A DNA stretch of 64,000 nucleotides from an uncultured Anaerolineae bacterium (GCA_937943625.1 CALEAD010000027.1:1-64000), one strand, 5' to 3'. Positions 26,912-35,654 are shown, counted from the stretch's first letter. The notes: generated from the letters alone by a model not told the origin. Made by a program: numbers and translations.

Positions 26912-27008
26912 GAACACCTTCTCTGCCAGTGAGAGACCGACATACTTCTTCCGCCAGCCATTACTTTGCGGGTTTTGCCAGATTTTGTCAAGAGCAGGCC
27001 TAGCGCCG

Positions 27009-27716
27009 TTAGGCATCCTGATTGTGTGTGTTGTCACGCCCCCAGAGGATGACCCGGCTGCGTTGTAGGGCCGTTTTCTCCAGCTTTTGCCGCACCTGTT
27101 CCCACGCCTTGTCGTCGGCAGCTTCGACTAATTGCCGCGCTGTGTGCCACACCTCTTCGCGCCAATGGGTGATCAACTGGGTGACGATAAATTCATCCAT
27201 CCGCCCTCCCAGCCAGTCTACGAGGGCCATTAGCGGCGAGTGGCGTTCTACGACCTGGTCCTGCACAGCGTCAAGCGTTTCGGCAATGATGTCGTTTACC
27301 AGGCAGTAATCCTCATAGTGGGCCTGGCGTTGCGCGGAGGATAGGTTGCCCCATTCTGCATGAAGCAGGTCATAAATGACGAGGGCCAGGTCGTAGTTGA
27401 TGTGGGCATTAACGCCGAGAAAGAGGTTTTGCAGTACGTGGGCGCGGCGGTTGATGGCCACATTATGGGCTATCCTCCATACCTGGGCACATGGCTGGCC
27501 ATGTTCGTAGGCATCCAGTGCATTGAAGTAATAATTGGCAAAATGTTCGAGCAGGTGGGTGACCCAGGGGCCGTTGTGGAAACGGCCGTTAGCCACCCCG
27601 GCAATCATATTCTCCGTCATCATCTGGTAACAGCGGAGAAAAATTGCCCGGTCGTCGCTGTGCTGTTGCCATTGGCGTACTAATTCGGCCATGCGTTTGG
27701 TGACAGGTTCACTCAT
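27009..27716 (-). CDS. DUF5995-family protein
   Basis: 235 aa starting MSEPVTKRMAELVRQW after GAGGG. The pattern FLRCYQMMTENM, an FANYYFNAL stretch, AHNVAINRRAHVLQNLFLGV and NAHINYDLALVI matches my recollection of DUF5995, a mostly helical family of unknown function with a conserved N-A-H-I-N-Y-D-L motif. No signal peptide or membrane segment. Followed by the GNAT gene on the same strand. Confidence 0.7.
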   Translation of the reverse strand: MSEPVTKRMAELVRQWQQHSDDRAIFLRCYQMMTENMIAGVANGRFHNGPWVTHLLEHFANYYFNALDAYEHGQPCAQVWRIAHNVAINRRAHVLQNLFLGVNAHINYDLALVIYDLLHAEWGNLSSAQRQAHYEDYCLVNDIIAETLDAVQDQVVERHSPLMALVDWLGGRMDEFIVTQLITHWREEVWHTARQLVEAADDKAWEQVRQKLEKTALQRSRVILWGRDNTHNQDA

Positions 27717-27771
27717 TAGCCCTCGTTCATTATCCCTCGTTACAGGCAAACGGCCGTTACCCATCCCCCTC

Positions 27772-28770
27772 TCAAGCCAGGCCAAACCGCGTGCGGAACT
27801 GATCCATCGGGTTTTCGCGCGGCAGCACCGCATTTGCCGCCACCGCCAGCAGCGTCAGCCGCTTTTGCGCCTCATCCTGGTGATAGATCAGGCGAAAGTG
27901 CGTGGCCTGGTAGCAGAACAGAGGCAAGGTGCTGCTGATGGGGCGGGTTTGCCCGTCTGGGGTCTGTAAAATAGATTTGAGCGCCTGTTGCGCAACGGCC
28001 GTTGCCTCTGTGCCAACCAGCTTTTGCCACACCCCACCCGGCTGCCGCACTGCCTCGGCCAGCGTCTGACTTGTGCCCACCTGCCATGCGGCCGGGGCCA
28101 GGCGATACATCGGCGGGATAAAGGTGGGGTCCCAGGTGTGGCGCAACACGTTCAGGGCATTGATGGGGTGCGTGTAGGGAATACGGCCGTGTGCCAGTTC
28201 CGCCAGCCCTTGCCGCAGCGCCGCCAAATCTGCTGGCGCAAACGGCTCTAGCAGTTCCAGGTCAGGCTGGGAGTCTGGCGGCATCAGCACCAGAGCGTCC
28301 AGCGGCAGCACGCGCGCCACCTGTTTCAGCACATGGTTATGGTGCGCCACAATTTGCGCTGCCGGCAGCACGCCATCCCGCGTGCTGTGCCCGTCTGCCA
28401 CCAGTGTGACCGCATAGCCCAACACCGCTGCCGCACGCGCGCAGCCATCCACTTCCCATTCTGTGTGTAACCCCGCCAGCAGCACATGCCGCGCGCCCCG
28501 CGCGGCCAGCTCCAGCGCCAGTTCCGTTTGTTGAAATGGATGCGCGCCCTCCCAGGGCAAGATCAAATCCCCGCTTTGTGCGGCCAGCGCCACATCTATG
28601 GCCTCGCCCTGGTATGGCGCGTAAATCACCGGCAGGCCGGCCGCGCGCACCTGGGCCAATAGCTTTGCCAGCCGCACGCGCAGGCCGGTTCCATCATGCA
28701 GCGCCGCGTCGTCCAGCAGGTCGGGACATACGCGCAGCAGCAGAAGCACCATTCGTTCGTCTGTTTCCAT
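27772..28770 (-). CDS. Isochorismatase-like cysteine hydrolase fold, catalytic Cys replaced
   Basis: 332 aa. Residues 1-180 follow the isochorismatase/nicotinamidase fold: LPVIYAPYQGEA, VLLAGLHTEWEVDGC, GYAVTLVADGHST. The catalytic triad is broken: the first-strand Asp (normally near xxDxQ) reads LLLLRVCPD, and the nucleophile position after HTEW is Glu106 (GAA) rather than Cys. Residues about 180-332 form an extra domain (PMYRLAPAAWQVGTSQTL; SSTLPLFCYQATHFRLIY) that I do not recognise. Probably a non-catalytic paralogue or an enzyme with altered chemistry. The start at METDERM avoids overlap with the upstream gene. Confidence 0.7.
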   Translation of the reverse strand: METDERMVLLLLRVCPDLLDDAALHDGTGLRVRLAKLLAQVRAAGLPVIYAPYQGEAIDVALAAQSGDLILPWEGAHPFQQTELALELAARGARHVLLAGLHTEWEVDGCARAAAVLGYAVTLVADGHSTRDGVLPAAQIVAHHNHVLKQVARVLPLDALVLMPPDSQPDLELLEPFAPADLAALRQGLAELAHGRIPYTHPINALNVLRHTWDPTFIPPMYRLAPAAWQVGTSQTLAEAVRQPGGVWQKLVGTEATAVAQQALKSILQTPDGQTRPISSTLPLFCYQATHFRLIYHQDEAQKRLTLLAVAANAVLPRENPMDQFRTRFGLA

Positions 28771-28840
28771 ACCCTGACTTATTGTGAGGCGGTAGCTAAT
28801 TGACCGCCAAATTAACGTGACGCCCTTTACGCTTTGCGTC

Positions 28841-29446
28841 TCACGCCCGGTTGCGATAAAGTTGCGGGTCAATTGCCAGCGCCATGGCGCGCTCATTTAG
28901 GCCGCCGCCGCAAAAGGCGTTGATCTGCGCCGCGCACCCCTGCGGGTTGGCCAGGGCTTCAGCGTATTGCACGTACAGCACACGTATGTTGTGCTGCTGT
29001 GCCAGCCATGCTTCCACCTCTGCCAGGTGCCTGGCAAACAGGTGGCTCATCTGCGCATCATCCACCTGCCCTGGGTCTTTGCCGCGATGAATCAGCATTT
29101 TGCGCTGCGAGGCCAACACCTCGGCCATGTTGCGCCGCACAAAAATCACGCGATAAGTATAGGTAGGGGGCAAATGTTTTAGCAGTGCAGAAATGACCTT
29201 GACCGCTTTGCCTTGCGCCTCTGCCAGCCAGGCCGTATCCCCTTTGTCCAGCCGCTTGACGCGCTCAAACTCATAATACCCCTGGGGGTTGTCTTCGTCG
29301 GCGGCGCGAATGCCATCTTGCACTGGTGGAATGCCGCCCGCGTCCAGCACTTTCATCATCATTGACGTACCGGAGCGCGGCAAGCCAGAAACGACGGTGA
29401 TGACCGGCTGCGGTCTGGCGGAAAATAGTTTGCGCAAAAAGCCCAT
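28841..29446 (-). CDS. Sulfotransferase-like P-loop protein
   Basis: 201 aa. VITVVSGLPRSGTSMMMKVL near the N-terminus is the 5'-PSB (PAPS-binding) loop typical of sulfotransferases; RVIFVRRNMAEVLASQRKML is the 3'-PB segment. It is short for the family and the acceptor is unknown. A GTG nine bases further upstream (29455) is an alternative start; no strong Shine-Dalgarno is seen for either. Confidence 0.75.
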   Translation of the reverse strand: MGFLRKLFSARPQPVITVVSGLPRSGTSMMMKVLDAGGIPPVQDGIRAADEDNPQGYYEFERVKRLDKGDTAWLAEAQGKAVKVISALLKHLPPTYTYRVIFVRRNMAEVLASQRKMLIHRGKDPGQVDDAQMSHLFARHLAEVEAWLAQQHNIRVLYVQYAEALANPQGCAAQINAFCGGGLNERAMALAIDPQLYRNRA

Positions 29447-29499
29447 AAAAAACACCAGTAGAAATGTTAGATTTTGGTATTAGTGCGGCAAACGTTCAA

Positions 29500-29530
29500 C
29501 GTTTCCTTTGAAAATGACCGCCAACGGCTA
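29500..29530 (-). repeat. SD-carrying-type intergenic repeat
   Basis: On the minus strand this reads AGCCGTTGGCGGTCATTTTC-AAAGGAAACG, the same family as the repeats before dnaN and msrA. It faces the sulfotransferase-like gene but lies 60 nt upstream of its start, so here it is not the ribosome-binding site. Confidence 0.55.
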
Positions 29531-29573
29531 ACTCAGTCGTTTATTTGCCGCTTTCGTTGCCCGCGCTTTTCAT

Positions 29574-31928
29574 TCATGGTGGTGTGCCACCGTTGATAAA
29601 GTCTGCTAAAGAAATTAAACGCCTTAATGCGCGCGCTCCTTTTTCCTCTTCTTCTTGCGCTGCCTCTGGCTCTAACGCTGGCTGAAAGGTGGGCCGGTAG
29701 CGCAGGCGCATCCCGTTGAGCGTCACCAGCAAAGAGGCGCCCATGTCGGCGAAGACGGCCAGCCACATGCTGCCCATGCCTAGCAGCACCAGCACAAAGA
29801 AAGCGAGCTTGATGCCAATGCTGAGGGCGACGTTGGCGTAAATGGTGCGCATCGTGGCCCGCGCCAGGCGGATGGCGAAGGGCAGGCGGCGCAAATCGTC
29901 GCTCATCAGCACAATGTCGGCCGTTTCCATGGCCTGGGCGCTGCTGCCAATGGCAATGCCCACGCTGGCAGTTGCCAGGGCGGGGGTGTCGTTGATGCCG
30001 TCGCCAACCATTGCTACGGTGCCGTGCTGACGCCCCAGTTCGGCAACGGCCGTTACCTTATCCTCTGGCAGGCAGTGGGCGCGCACCCGGTCAATCCCTA
30101 CAGCGGCGGCAATTTGCGCTGCCGTGTCGGCGTGGTCACCGGTAATCATTACCAGATGTTCAATGCCCAGGGTGCGCAGTTCAGCAACGGCCGTTGCGCT
30201 GCTGTGGCGGACTGTGTCAGCGGTAGCAATAAAACCGCAATACTCCCCATCGGCGCTGACGAGCATAGTCGTTTGCCCGGCCTGCTGCGCCCCCACCAGC
30301 GCCGTACAGTGATCGGCGTGTGCCTGATGATCGGCAAAGAAGGTGTGGCTGCCAATGGTAATAGTACGGCCGTTGACCTGTCCCGTCACTCCTTGTCCCA
30401 TCAGCGCCGTCACATTGGCCGCAGCGGGATAAGTGGTCAGCACGCCGCGCCCGGCGGCCTCGCTTACAATGGCCTGTGCCAGGGGATGTTCGCTGCGCTG
30501 TTCCACTGCCACCGCCAGCGCCAACAGGTCGTCACAGGCGGCGCAGCGTGGCAGGTCAGGCACGCACGCCAGCGCGCGTGCCGTCACCACCGCGGGTTGA
30601 CCTGTGGTGAGCGTGCCCGTCTTGTCAAAGGCAATGGCGCGGACGCGGCTGAGCATTTCCAGATAAGCGCCTCCCTTAAAAAGCACCCCTTGCCTCGCTC
30701 CGTTACTAATGGCGCTGATCAGGCTGACGGGCGTGCTGATGACCAGAGCGCAGGGGCAGGCCACTACCAGCAGTGCCAGGGCACGGTAGAGCCAGCCCTG
30801 CGTGCCCCAAAAGGGGGCATCCCAGAAGAGAGGGGGCACAATGGCCACCAGCGCCGCCACACCCACCACCAGTGGCGTATAGACGCGGGCAAACTGGTCT
30901 ACAAAACGCTGCGCCGGGGCGCGCCGTTCTTGCGCCTGCTCTACCATCTGGATCAGGCGGGCGATGGTGTTATCGCTGGCCAGGTGGGTCACTTCGACCT
31001 CTAGCGTACCCGCGCCGTTGATGCTGCTGGCAAAGAGGGTGTCGCCGGGCGCTTTTTCTATCAGGCGGCTTTCGCCAGTGATGGTAGCCTGGTTGACGCT
31101 GGAGTAGCCGCTGAGGATACGGCCGTCCATGGGCACGCGCTCCCCCGGTTTGACAACAATTGTCTCGCCAACGCGCAAATCGGTGACCGGTACGCGCTGC
31201 TCTTCCAGGCCGCAAATGGGGCAGGGGCCACCGGTGTAGCCATTTTGTCCCAGGTGCGCGGCGCAATCTATGCAGGGGCGCAAAACTGCGGCTTCGGAGG
31301 GGGCCAGCGTCATTAGCTGGCGAATGGTATCGCGTGCGCGCGCGGCGGTGAAACCTTCTAGTGCCTCACCCAGGGCAAACAGCACCATCACCAGCCCTGC
31401 TTCGCTGTATGCGCCAATGACCACGGCGCCAATGGCGGCAATGGTCATGAGCAGGTTGATGTTGATTTCGCGGTTGACGCGCAGGGTGCGCAGGGCGCTG
31501 CGGGCAATGGGATAACCGGCGGCGATCATGGCGGCTACTGAGGTTACGTCCAGGATGGGGTGTTGCCAGATGGGCAGGAGTTCGTTGAAGAGCAGGCCTG
31601 GCAAAATGAGCAGCGCGCCCAGCAGCGCCAGGCGGGTTTCGTGGCGCTGCCACAGGTAGGCGAGAAAATGGGGAGTGGCAACGGCAACAGCCGTTTGCTG
31701 CTGACGGTCGTTTGTGGTGGGTTCACTGGCGGGGGCGGCATCATAGCCCAGTTCGCGCACGCGTGCCACAATACGCTCCGGCGGGGTGCTGCCCTGCACG
31801 CGCAGGAGTTCTGTGCTAAAGCTCAGTTCGCACGCAGTCACGCCATCTAGCCGCGCGACCCCTTTTTGGATGTTGGCGGCACAGCTTGCGCAATCCATGC
31901 CGCTGACGCGGAATGTGTATGCTTCCAT
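29574..31928 (-). CDS. cadA: Heavy-metal P1B-type ATPase (Zn/Cd/Pb exporter type)
   Basis: 784 aa. N-terminal HMA domain with GMDCASC (residues 10-16), membrane helices, phosphatase motif ITGES, CPC motif (CPCALVIS, about 390), phosphorylation motif DKTGTLT (about 432) and hinge MVGDGINDTPAL. The CPC plus C-terminal helix pair fits Zn/Cd/Pb export rather than Cu. Unusual: the actuator domain carries a CIDC...CPIC pair at about 217-241 that looks like an inserted zinc-ribbon. A TATAAT lies 8 nt before the ATG, suggesting a leaderless mRNA. No metalloregulator gene adjoins it. Confidence 0.93.
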   Translation of the reverse strand: MEAYTFRVSGMDCASCAANIQKGVARLDGVTACELSFSTELLRVQGSTPPERIVARVRELGYDAAPASEPTTNDRQQQTAVAVATPHFLAYLWQRHETRLALLGALLILPGLLFNELLPIWQHPILDVTSVAAMIAAGYPIARSALRTLRVNREININLLMTIAAIGAVVIGAYSEAGLVMVLFALGEALEGFTAARARDTIRQLMTLAPSEAAVLRPCIDCAAHLGQNGYTGGPCPICGLEEQRVPVTDLRVGETIVVKPGERVPMDGRILSGYSSVNQATITGESRLIEKAPGDTLFASSINGAGTLEVEVTHLASDNTIARLIQMVEQAQERRAPAQRFVDQFARVYTPLVVGVAALVAIVPPLFWDAPFWGTQGWLYRALALLVVACPCALVISTPVSLISAISNGARQGVLFKGGAYLEMLSRVRAIAFDKTGTLTTGQPAVVTARALACVPDLPRCAACDDLLALAVAVEQRSEHPLAQAIVSEAAGRGVLTTYPAAANVTALMGQGVTGQVNGRTITIGSHTFFADHQAHADHCTALVGAQQAGQTTMLVSADGEYCGFIATADTVRHSSATAVAELRTLGIEHLVMITGDHADTAAQIAAAVGIDRVRAHCLPEDKVTAVAELGRQHGTVAMVGDGINDTPALATASVGIAIGSSAQAMETADIVLMSDDLRRLPFAIRLARATMRTIYANVALSIGIKLAFFVLVLLGMGSMWLAVFADMGASLLVTLNGMRLRYRPTFQPALEPEAAQEEEEKGARALRRLISLADFINGGTPP

Positions 31929-31936
31929 GGAGCTTA

Positions 31937-31942
31937 ATTATA
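31937..31942 (-). promoter_or_regulatory. -10 box, probable leaderless start of P-type ATPase gene
   Basis: TATAAT on the minus strand with 8 nt (TAAGCTCC) to the ATG at 31928. No Shine-Dalgarno precedes the ATG and no -35 consensus is visible. Confidence 0.55.
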
Positions 31943-32080
31943 GCCTGGGAAAGGAGAAGGGGCATGGTGAGTAGACAATCCGCAATCCACAATTTACAAT
32001 TTAAGGTGTGGCGTGATTCAAAGCATCCTGATACGTTTGACTGCGGGTGACAGAGTGCTGCCCCTGTAAATGTAGTGTAG

Positions 32081-32125
32081 CCCAGGTTGCCCAACCTGGT
32101 GCACGCAGGTTTGATAACCTGCGTT
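32081..32125. repeat. Double hairpin repeat (AGGTTGCC...AACCT family)
   Basis: Two consecutive perfect hairpins: CCAGGTTG-CC-CAACCTGG (32082-32099) and ACGCAGGTT-TGAT-AACCTGCGT (32103-32124). Related copies stand near 34006, 35553, 52426 and 59814, always in intergenic DNA. Confidence 0.75.
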
Positions 32126-32181
32126 ATATTCTCGCCAGGGCGTTATGAACCGTGCCTGAAATGCTTGTAGGAAGGTGACCT

Positions 32182-33768
32182 ATGTCTGGAGTGATTGCCG
32201 CCGGTGGGCCAGAAACGGCCGCTGCCGGGGCGGTTATGTTGCAGCAGGGCGGAAACGCCGTAGATGCGGCCGTAGCCGCCGCGTTTGCCTCCTTCATTGC
32301 CGAAACAGGTGTGGTGCACCTGGGGGGCAGTGGCATTGCCCAGATTTATGACCCGCGCAACGGCCGTGCGGTGGTGTACGACTTTTTCAGCAACATGCCG
32401 GGGCTGGGGCGGGCGCAAATGCCGGCGGCGCTAGATTTTGCCGAGGTGATGATTGACTTTGGCGCCACCACGCAGAGCTTTCACCTGGGGCGCGCGGCCG
32501 TCGCTGTGGCTGGCAACATCGAAGGGCTGTGCCAGATGGCGGCCGATTTTGGTCGCCTGCCGCTGGCAAAGCTGCTGGAGCCGGCCATTACGCTGGCGCG
32601 GCAAGGTGTGGCCCTGCATCCTTTCCAGGCAGATACCTGCGCCTTACTGTCGCCGCTGTACACGCACACAGCGGGCATGCGGGAGATTTTCGCGCCGCAC
32701 GGCCGTATCATTCAACCGCACGAGCGCCTCTTCATCCCCCACCTGGCGGAGACGCTAGAGGCATTGGCGCAAGAAGGGGCGGCGCTGGCGCGCAACGGCC
32801 GTCTGGCGCAGGCCATTCTCGCCGACCAGGAAGCAAATGGTGGGCTGTTGACGGCGCAAGATTTACTCTCCTACCGGGTTTATTGTCTGGAGCCCATTCG
32901 CCTGCCTTACCGCGACTATGAAATTTTGCTGCCCCCACCCAGCTCAACCGGCGGCGTGCTGACTGCTTTTACCCTCAAGCTGCTGGCCGCGTTTGACCCC
33001 ACCCAGTTTGCGCACGGTTCGGCCGCGCATTTGCAGCTTTTGTATGCGGTGCTGGCGGCCACGACGCGCGCGCGGCGCGACTGGGATGCCTGGCTGGATG
33101 CGCTGCCCGCGCCAGAGGCCGTAGAGCGCTTTCTGGCTCCGTCTTATGTCAATGAGTACATAAGGCAGGTGCAAGAGGTGGTGCTGACAAAACGGCCGTT
33201 GGCCCCGGCGCCAGAACCGCACGGCCCCGGCAACACCAGCCACCTCAGCGTCATAGATGGCGATGGCCTGGCTATCGGCCTGACGACTACTGCCGGTGAG
33301 TCGGCCGGGTACGTTGTGCCCGGCACGGGCTACATTCCCAACAATATTTGCGGCGAGGCCGATTTGCACCCGGCTGGCTTCCACATGCGCCCGGCCGGGC
33401 AGCGTATTCCCACGATGATGACGCCGCTGATTGTGTTGCACCAGGCACAGACGCGCCTGGTTTCCGGCAGCGGTGGCAGCGAGCGTATTCGCAGTGCCAT
33501 TTTGCAGGTGCTTAACAACGTGCTAGATTATGGCCTGACCCTGGATGAGGCGGTGAACCACCCGCGTGTGCACCTGGAAAATGGCGTGCTGCAACTGGAA
33601 GCCGGTTACGATCCCGCGGCGGCGGATGCGCTGGAATCGTGGGGATATCGCGTCAACCGCTGGAGCCGGCGCAGCATTTACTTTGGCGGCGCACACTCTG
33701 TGCAGCGACTGGCAGACGGCCGTTTGCTGGCCGCCGGCGATAACCGGCGCGGGGGTTCAGTGGCCTGA
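32182..33768 (+). CDS. ggt: Gamma-glutamyltransferase family protein (Ntn hydrolase)
   Basis: 528 aa. Large-subunit features: VIAAGGPETAAAGAVMLQQG, GGNAVDAAVAAAF; small-subunit features: GNTSHLSVIDGDG with the presumed autoprocessing nucleophile Thr352, SGSGGSERIRSAILQVL, and NHPRVHLENG. There is no signal peptide, so it appears cytoplasmic, unlike periplasmic GGT. GGT enzymes transfer or hydrolyse gamma-glutamyl groups such as that of glutathione; cephalosporin-acylase-type relatives share this layout. GGAAGG lies 7 nt before the ATG. Confidence 0.9.
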   Translation: MSGVIAAGGPETAAAGAVMLQQGGNAVDAAVAAAFASFIAETGVVHLGGSGIAQIYDPRNGRAVVYDFFSNMPGLGRAQMPAALDFAEVMIDFGATTQSFHLGRAAVAVAGNIEGLCQMAADFGRLPLAKLLEPAITLARQGVALHPFQADTCALLSPLYTHTAGMREIFAPHGRIIQPHERLFIPHLAETLEALAQEGAALARNGRLAQAILADQEANGGLLTAQDLLSYRVYCLEPIRLPYRDYEILLPPPSSTGGVLTAFTLKLLAAFDPTQFAHGSAAHLQLLYAVLAATTRARRDWDAWLDALPAPEAVERFLAPSYVNEYIRQVQEVVLTKRPLAPAPEPHGPGNTSHLSVIDGDGLAIGLTTTAGESAGYVVPGTGYIPNNICGEADLHPAGFHMRPAGQRIPTMMTPLIVLHQAQTRLVSGSGGSERIRSAILQVLNNVLDYGLTLDEAVNHPRVHLENGVLQLEAGYDPAAADALESWGYRVNRWSRRSIYFGGAHSVQRLADGRLLAAGDNRRGGSVA

Positions 33769-33876
33769 AAATCGTCGCACCGAATTTTTTGCGCAGGCAA
33801 GTGGCGGTTGGCCCTGGTTTGCCAAAAAGGCTCAACCTGCGCCTGGGCAATGGATAGACATAACCGATAATAAGCA

Positions 33877-33972
33877 TTGGAGTCTGGCGAAATTTACGCC
33901 GATCTTTGGCGCCGTAGCGCAATTTGGCCAAATCGCGCTACGGCGGCAGTCAGCAAAAATGCCAGTTTCTAG
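33877..33972 (+). repeat. Long intergenic repeat, copy 1 (GGAGTCTGGC family)
   Basis: TTGGAGTCTGGCGAAATTTA through GCAGTCAGCAAAAATGCCAG. It aligns over its whole length with 41664-41755 (roughly 75% identity by eye), and partly with 14231-14255 (inverted) and 52325-52360. Confidence 0.7.
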
Positions 33973-34078
33973 TAAGCAGTTACCCGCAGACTTGTGCTGC
34001 GTGCACCAGGTCTGGCAACCTGGGTTACACTTGCAGACAGCCGTCGGCCGTCGGCAGTTATTTTCACAGGAGTTCATC

Positions 34079-34159
34079 ATGCAGCAAAGCTGCACCACGA
34101 CAAATGAAAATGGCTATTATCGGAACAGACTTCATGCGTGGGCGCACCACCACGAATGA
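34079..34159 (+). CDS. Possible 26-residue peptide MQQSCTTTNENGYY...
   Basis: ATG at 34079 follows CACAGGAG with ideal spacing, and the arrangement repeats that of the real gene at 34235 (CATAGGAG, spacer, ATG). The frame gives 26 residues ending AWAHHHE with no resemblance to anything I know. It probably reflects duplication of the SD-carrying repeat rather than a functional gene, but it could serve as a leader peptide for the next gene. Confidence 0.25.
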   Translation: MQQSCTTTNENGYYRNRLHAWAHHHE

Positions 34160-34234
34160 AAATGTAACGCAGGTTCCATTTGCAAGGTGGACCGCAATTG
34201 GCGGTCGGCGGTCATTTTCATAGGAGACTACATC

Positions 34235-34759
34235 ATGTTTGGCAAAGGCAAAATAGAACTTCCCACATTTCGCGTTGAAGTTGTAACGGCCGGCCTTATG
34301 CTGCGTGCCATGTTCCAGCCCAAAGGAGACCTGCTCATTTACCTGAATGACCGGCGCTATGACGTTACCCGGTTGGATGACGTGGAAATGTTTCCCATTA
34401 TGCCAGATGCGCAGGTAAAGGGGATGAAACAGGGGATGATGGCGGTGGCCAAGGAGCACATTACCGCCATAGCTTTACTGGAACAGGAGCGCGTAGGAAA
34501 TGTGATGATGCTGGCCGCGAAACGGCCGTTTGTCGCCTACACCGACTGGTTTGCCATCCAGGGAGATCTGCACGTCAACGCAGATGCGCGCGACGATGAC
34601 GTATTCGACGAAACAAAAGATTTCTTCGCCATCACCGACGCCGCCATTTATCCCCTGCGCGCCTTACGCAAAGCACCCACGCGCAAAGTTCCCCTCGTTG
34701 TCCTCAACCGCCACGCTGTTTATGCCTACCACCCCTTTCAGCTAGGGGCGCAACCGTAA
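34235..34759 (+). CDS. Conserved-looking hypothetical protein, 174 aa
   Basis: Starts MFGKGKIELPTFRVEVVTAG, 8 nt after GGAG, which is the tail of a CGGTCATTTTCA-TAGGAG repeat. The sequence looks like two beta-rich units (LLIYLNDRRYDVTRLDDVEM; FVAYTDWFAIQGDLHVNADA) without signal peptide, membrane helix or Cys. Codon use and ACGGCCGT content match the neighbours, so it is very likely a real gene. I do not recognise the family. Confidence 0.75.
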   Translation: MFGKGKIELPTFRVEVVTAGLMLRAMFQPKGDLLIYLNDRRYDVTRLDDVEMFPIMPDAQVKGMKQGMMAVAKEHITAIALLEQERVGNVMMLAAKRPFVAYTDWFAIQGDLHVNADARDDDVFDETKDFFAITDAAIYPLRALRKAPTRKVPLVVLNRHAVYAYHPFQLGAQP

Positions 34760-34762
34760 AAG

Positions 34763-34915
34763 AAGCGATTAGCGATTAGCTGCGGTGTAGTTCACAATGC
34801 GCTGAAAAGGTGATTTACGATATTTGACCGCCGACAGCGGACCGCCGACCGCACAGCAAGGAGAACAGACAGTCTGTGGTCAGCCGTCTGCGGTCATTTT
34901 CAAGGGAGATGAACC
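34763..34915 (+). repeat. Orphan SD-carrying repeat facing the 3' end of msrA
   Basis: GCGATTAGCGATTAGC (34765-34780), then GACCGCCGACAGCGGACCGC (34826-34845) and GTCTGCGGTCATTTTCAAGG-GAG (34885-34907) followed by an ATG at 34916. That ATG leads only into the antisense of the msrA 3' end, so the built-in Shine-Dalgarno has no gene here. Confidence 0.55.
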
Positions 34916-34932
34916 ATGCCCCAATTGCTAAT

Positions 34933-35481
34933 TTATTCCAAATTCCGCCGCACTTTTTCAGCAAATTTCTCGCGAAACTTTTGCACCTTTGGCGCTACTA
35001 CGTACACGCAGTAAGGCTGGTACGGATTATTCTCATAATATTCCTGGTGGTAATCCTCTGCTTCGTAAAAGGTATCCAGGGGAGTGATCTCTGTTACGAT
35101 GGGATTCTCCCACACCTTTTCCGCTTCCAGCTCGCGCACAAATGCTTCCGCGACCTCTTTTTGCGCTTCGTTGTGGTAAAAAATGGCTGAGCGATACTGC
35201 GTGCCCACGTCATTTCCCTGGCGATTCAGGGTGGTAGGGTCATGAATGGTGAAAAAGACAGCCAGGATGTCGCGTAGGCTCACCTGTTCCGGATCAAATG
35301 TCACCTGTACCACCTCCGCGTGGCCGGTTGCGCCGCGGCAAACTTCCTTGTACGTAGGGTTGGGCACGTGTCCGCCAGCATAGCCCGATACAACATCCAC
35401 CACGCCGCGCATCCGGTCATACACCGCTTCCAGGCACCAAAAGCAGCCGCCACCTAAGGTAATTGTTTCTGTCTGGTTCAT
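34933..35481 (-). CDS. msrA: Peptide methionine-S-sulfoxide reductase
   Basis: 182 aa. Catalytic motif [15 protein letters not shown] with nucleophile Cys13 and second Cys16, then [20 protein letters not shown] and [12 protein letters not shown] and the [12 protein letters not shown] substrate pocket: all MsrA hallmarks. It repairs oxidised methionine using thioredoxin. Start ATG 35481 with AAAGGAG 6 nt upstream; this purine stretch belongs to a minus-strand copy of the CGGTCATTT repeat (35484-35516). No msrB is adjacent. Confidence 0.97.
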   Translation of the reverse strand: MNQTETITLGGGCFWCLEAVYDRMRGVVDVVSGYAGGHVPNPTYKEVCRGATGHAEVVQVTFDPEQVSLRDILAVFFTIHDPTTLNRQGNDVGTQYRSAIFYHNEAQKEVAEAFVRELEAEKVWENPIVTEITPLDTFYEAEDYHQEYYENNPYQPYCVYVVAPKVQKFREKFAEKVRRNLE

Positions 35482-35483
35482 TT

Positions 35484-35600
35484 TTCTCCTTTGTAAATGA
35501 CCGCCGACGGCCGACGGCTGAACGCAGAGGGCTGACGGTTGCAGCTATAGCCCAGGTTGCCTAACCTGATCGGTGCAGGGTCGGCAACCTGCGTTCCCTT
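35484..35600 (-). repeat. SD-carrying repeat plus AGGTT hairpins upstream of msrA
   Basis: On the minus strand GCCGTCGGCGGTCATTTACA-AAGGAG runs into the msrA start. To its right are CAGGTTG-CC-TAACCTG (35553-35568) and GCAGG...CCTGC (35575-35592). An inverted copy of the CACCA-ATGAAAA-AACGCAGGTT segment seen at 34149 lies at 35588-35622. Confidence 0.65.
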
Positions 35601-35654
35601 TTCATTTATCATGGTGTGCCCCGCTCGTGGGGAACTCTTTCCATGCCAGTATCA

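Larger units (their letters stand above)
33769..34234. other. Repeat-rich intergenic region
   Basis: 466 nt with no conventional gene. It holds a long repeat at 33877-33972 (second copy at 41664), an ACCAGGT...ACCTGG hairpin at 34006-34023 running into GTTACACTTGCAGACAG, two copies of the CGGTC/ATTTTCA-GGAG repeat (34041-34073 and 34190-34225) and CACCACGA-AAATGAAAAT units at 34095 and 34149. A 26-codon reading frame at 34079 is listed separately. Confidence 0.6.

Noticed and set aside
33566-34159. 197-codon rightward frame spanning the ggt end and the repeat region
   Set aside because: Its first part is a shadow of ggt and the rest runs through repeats; only the final 26-codon segment has a plausible start.
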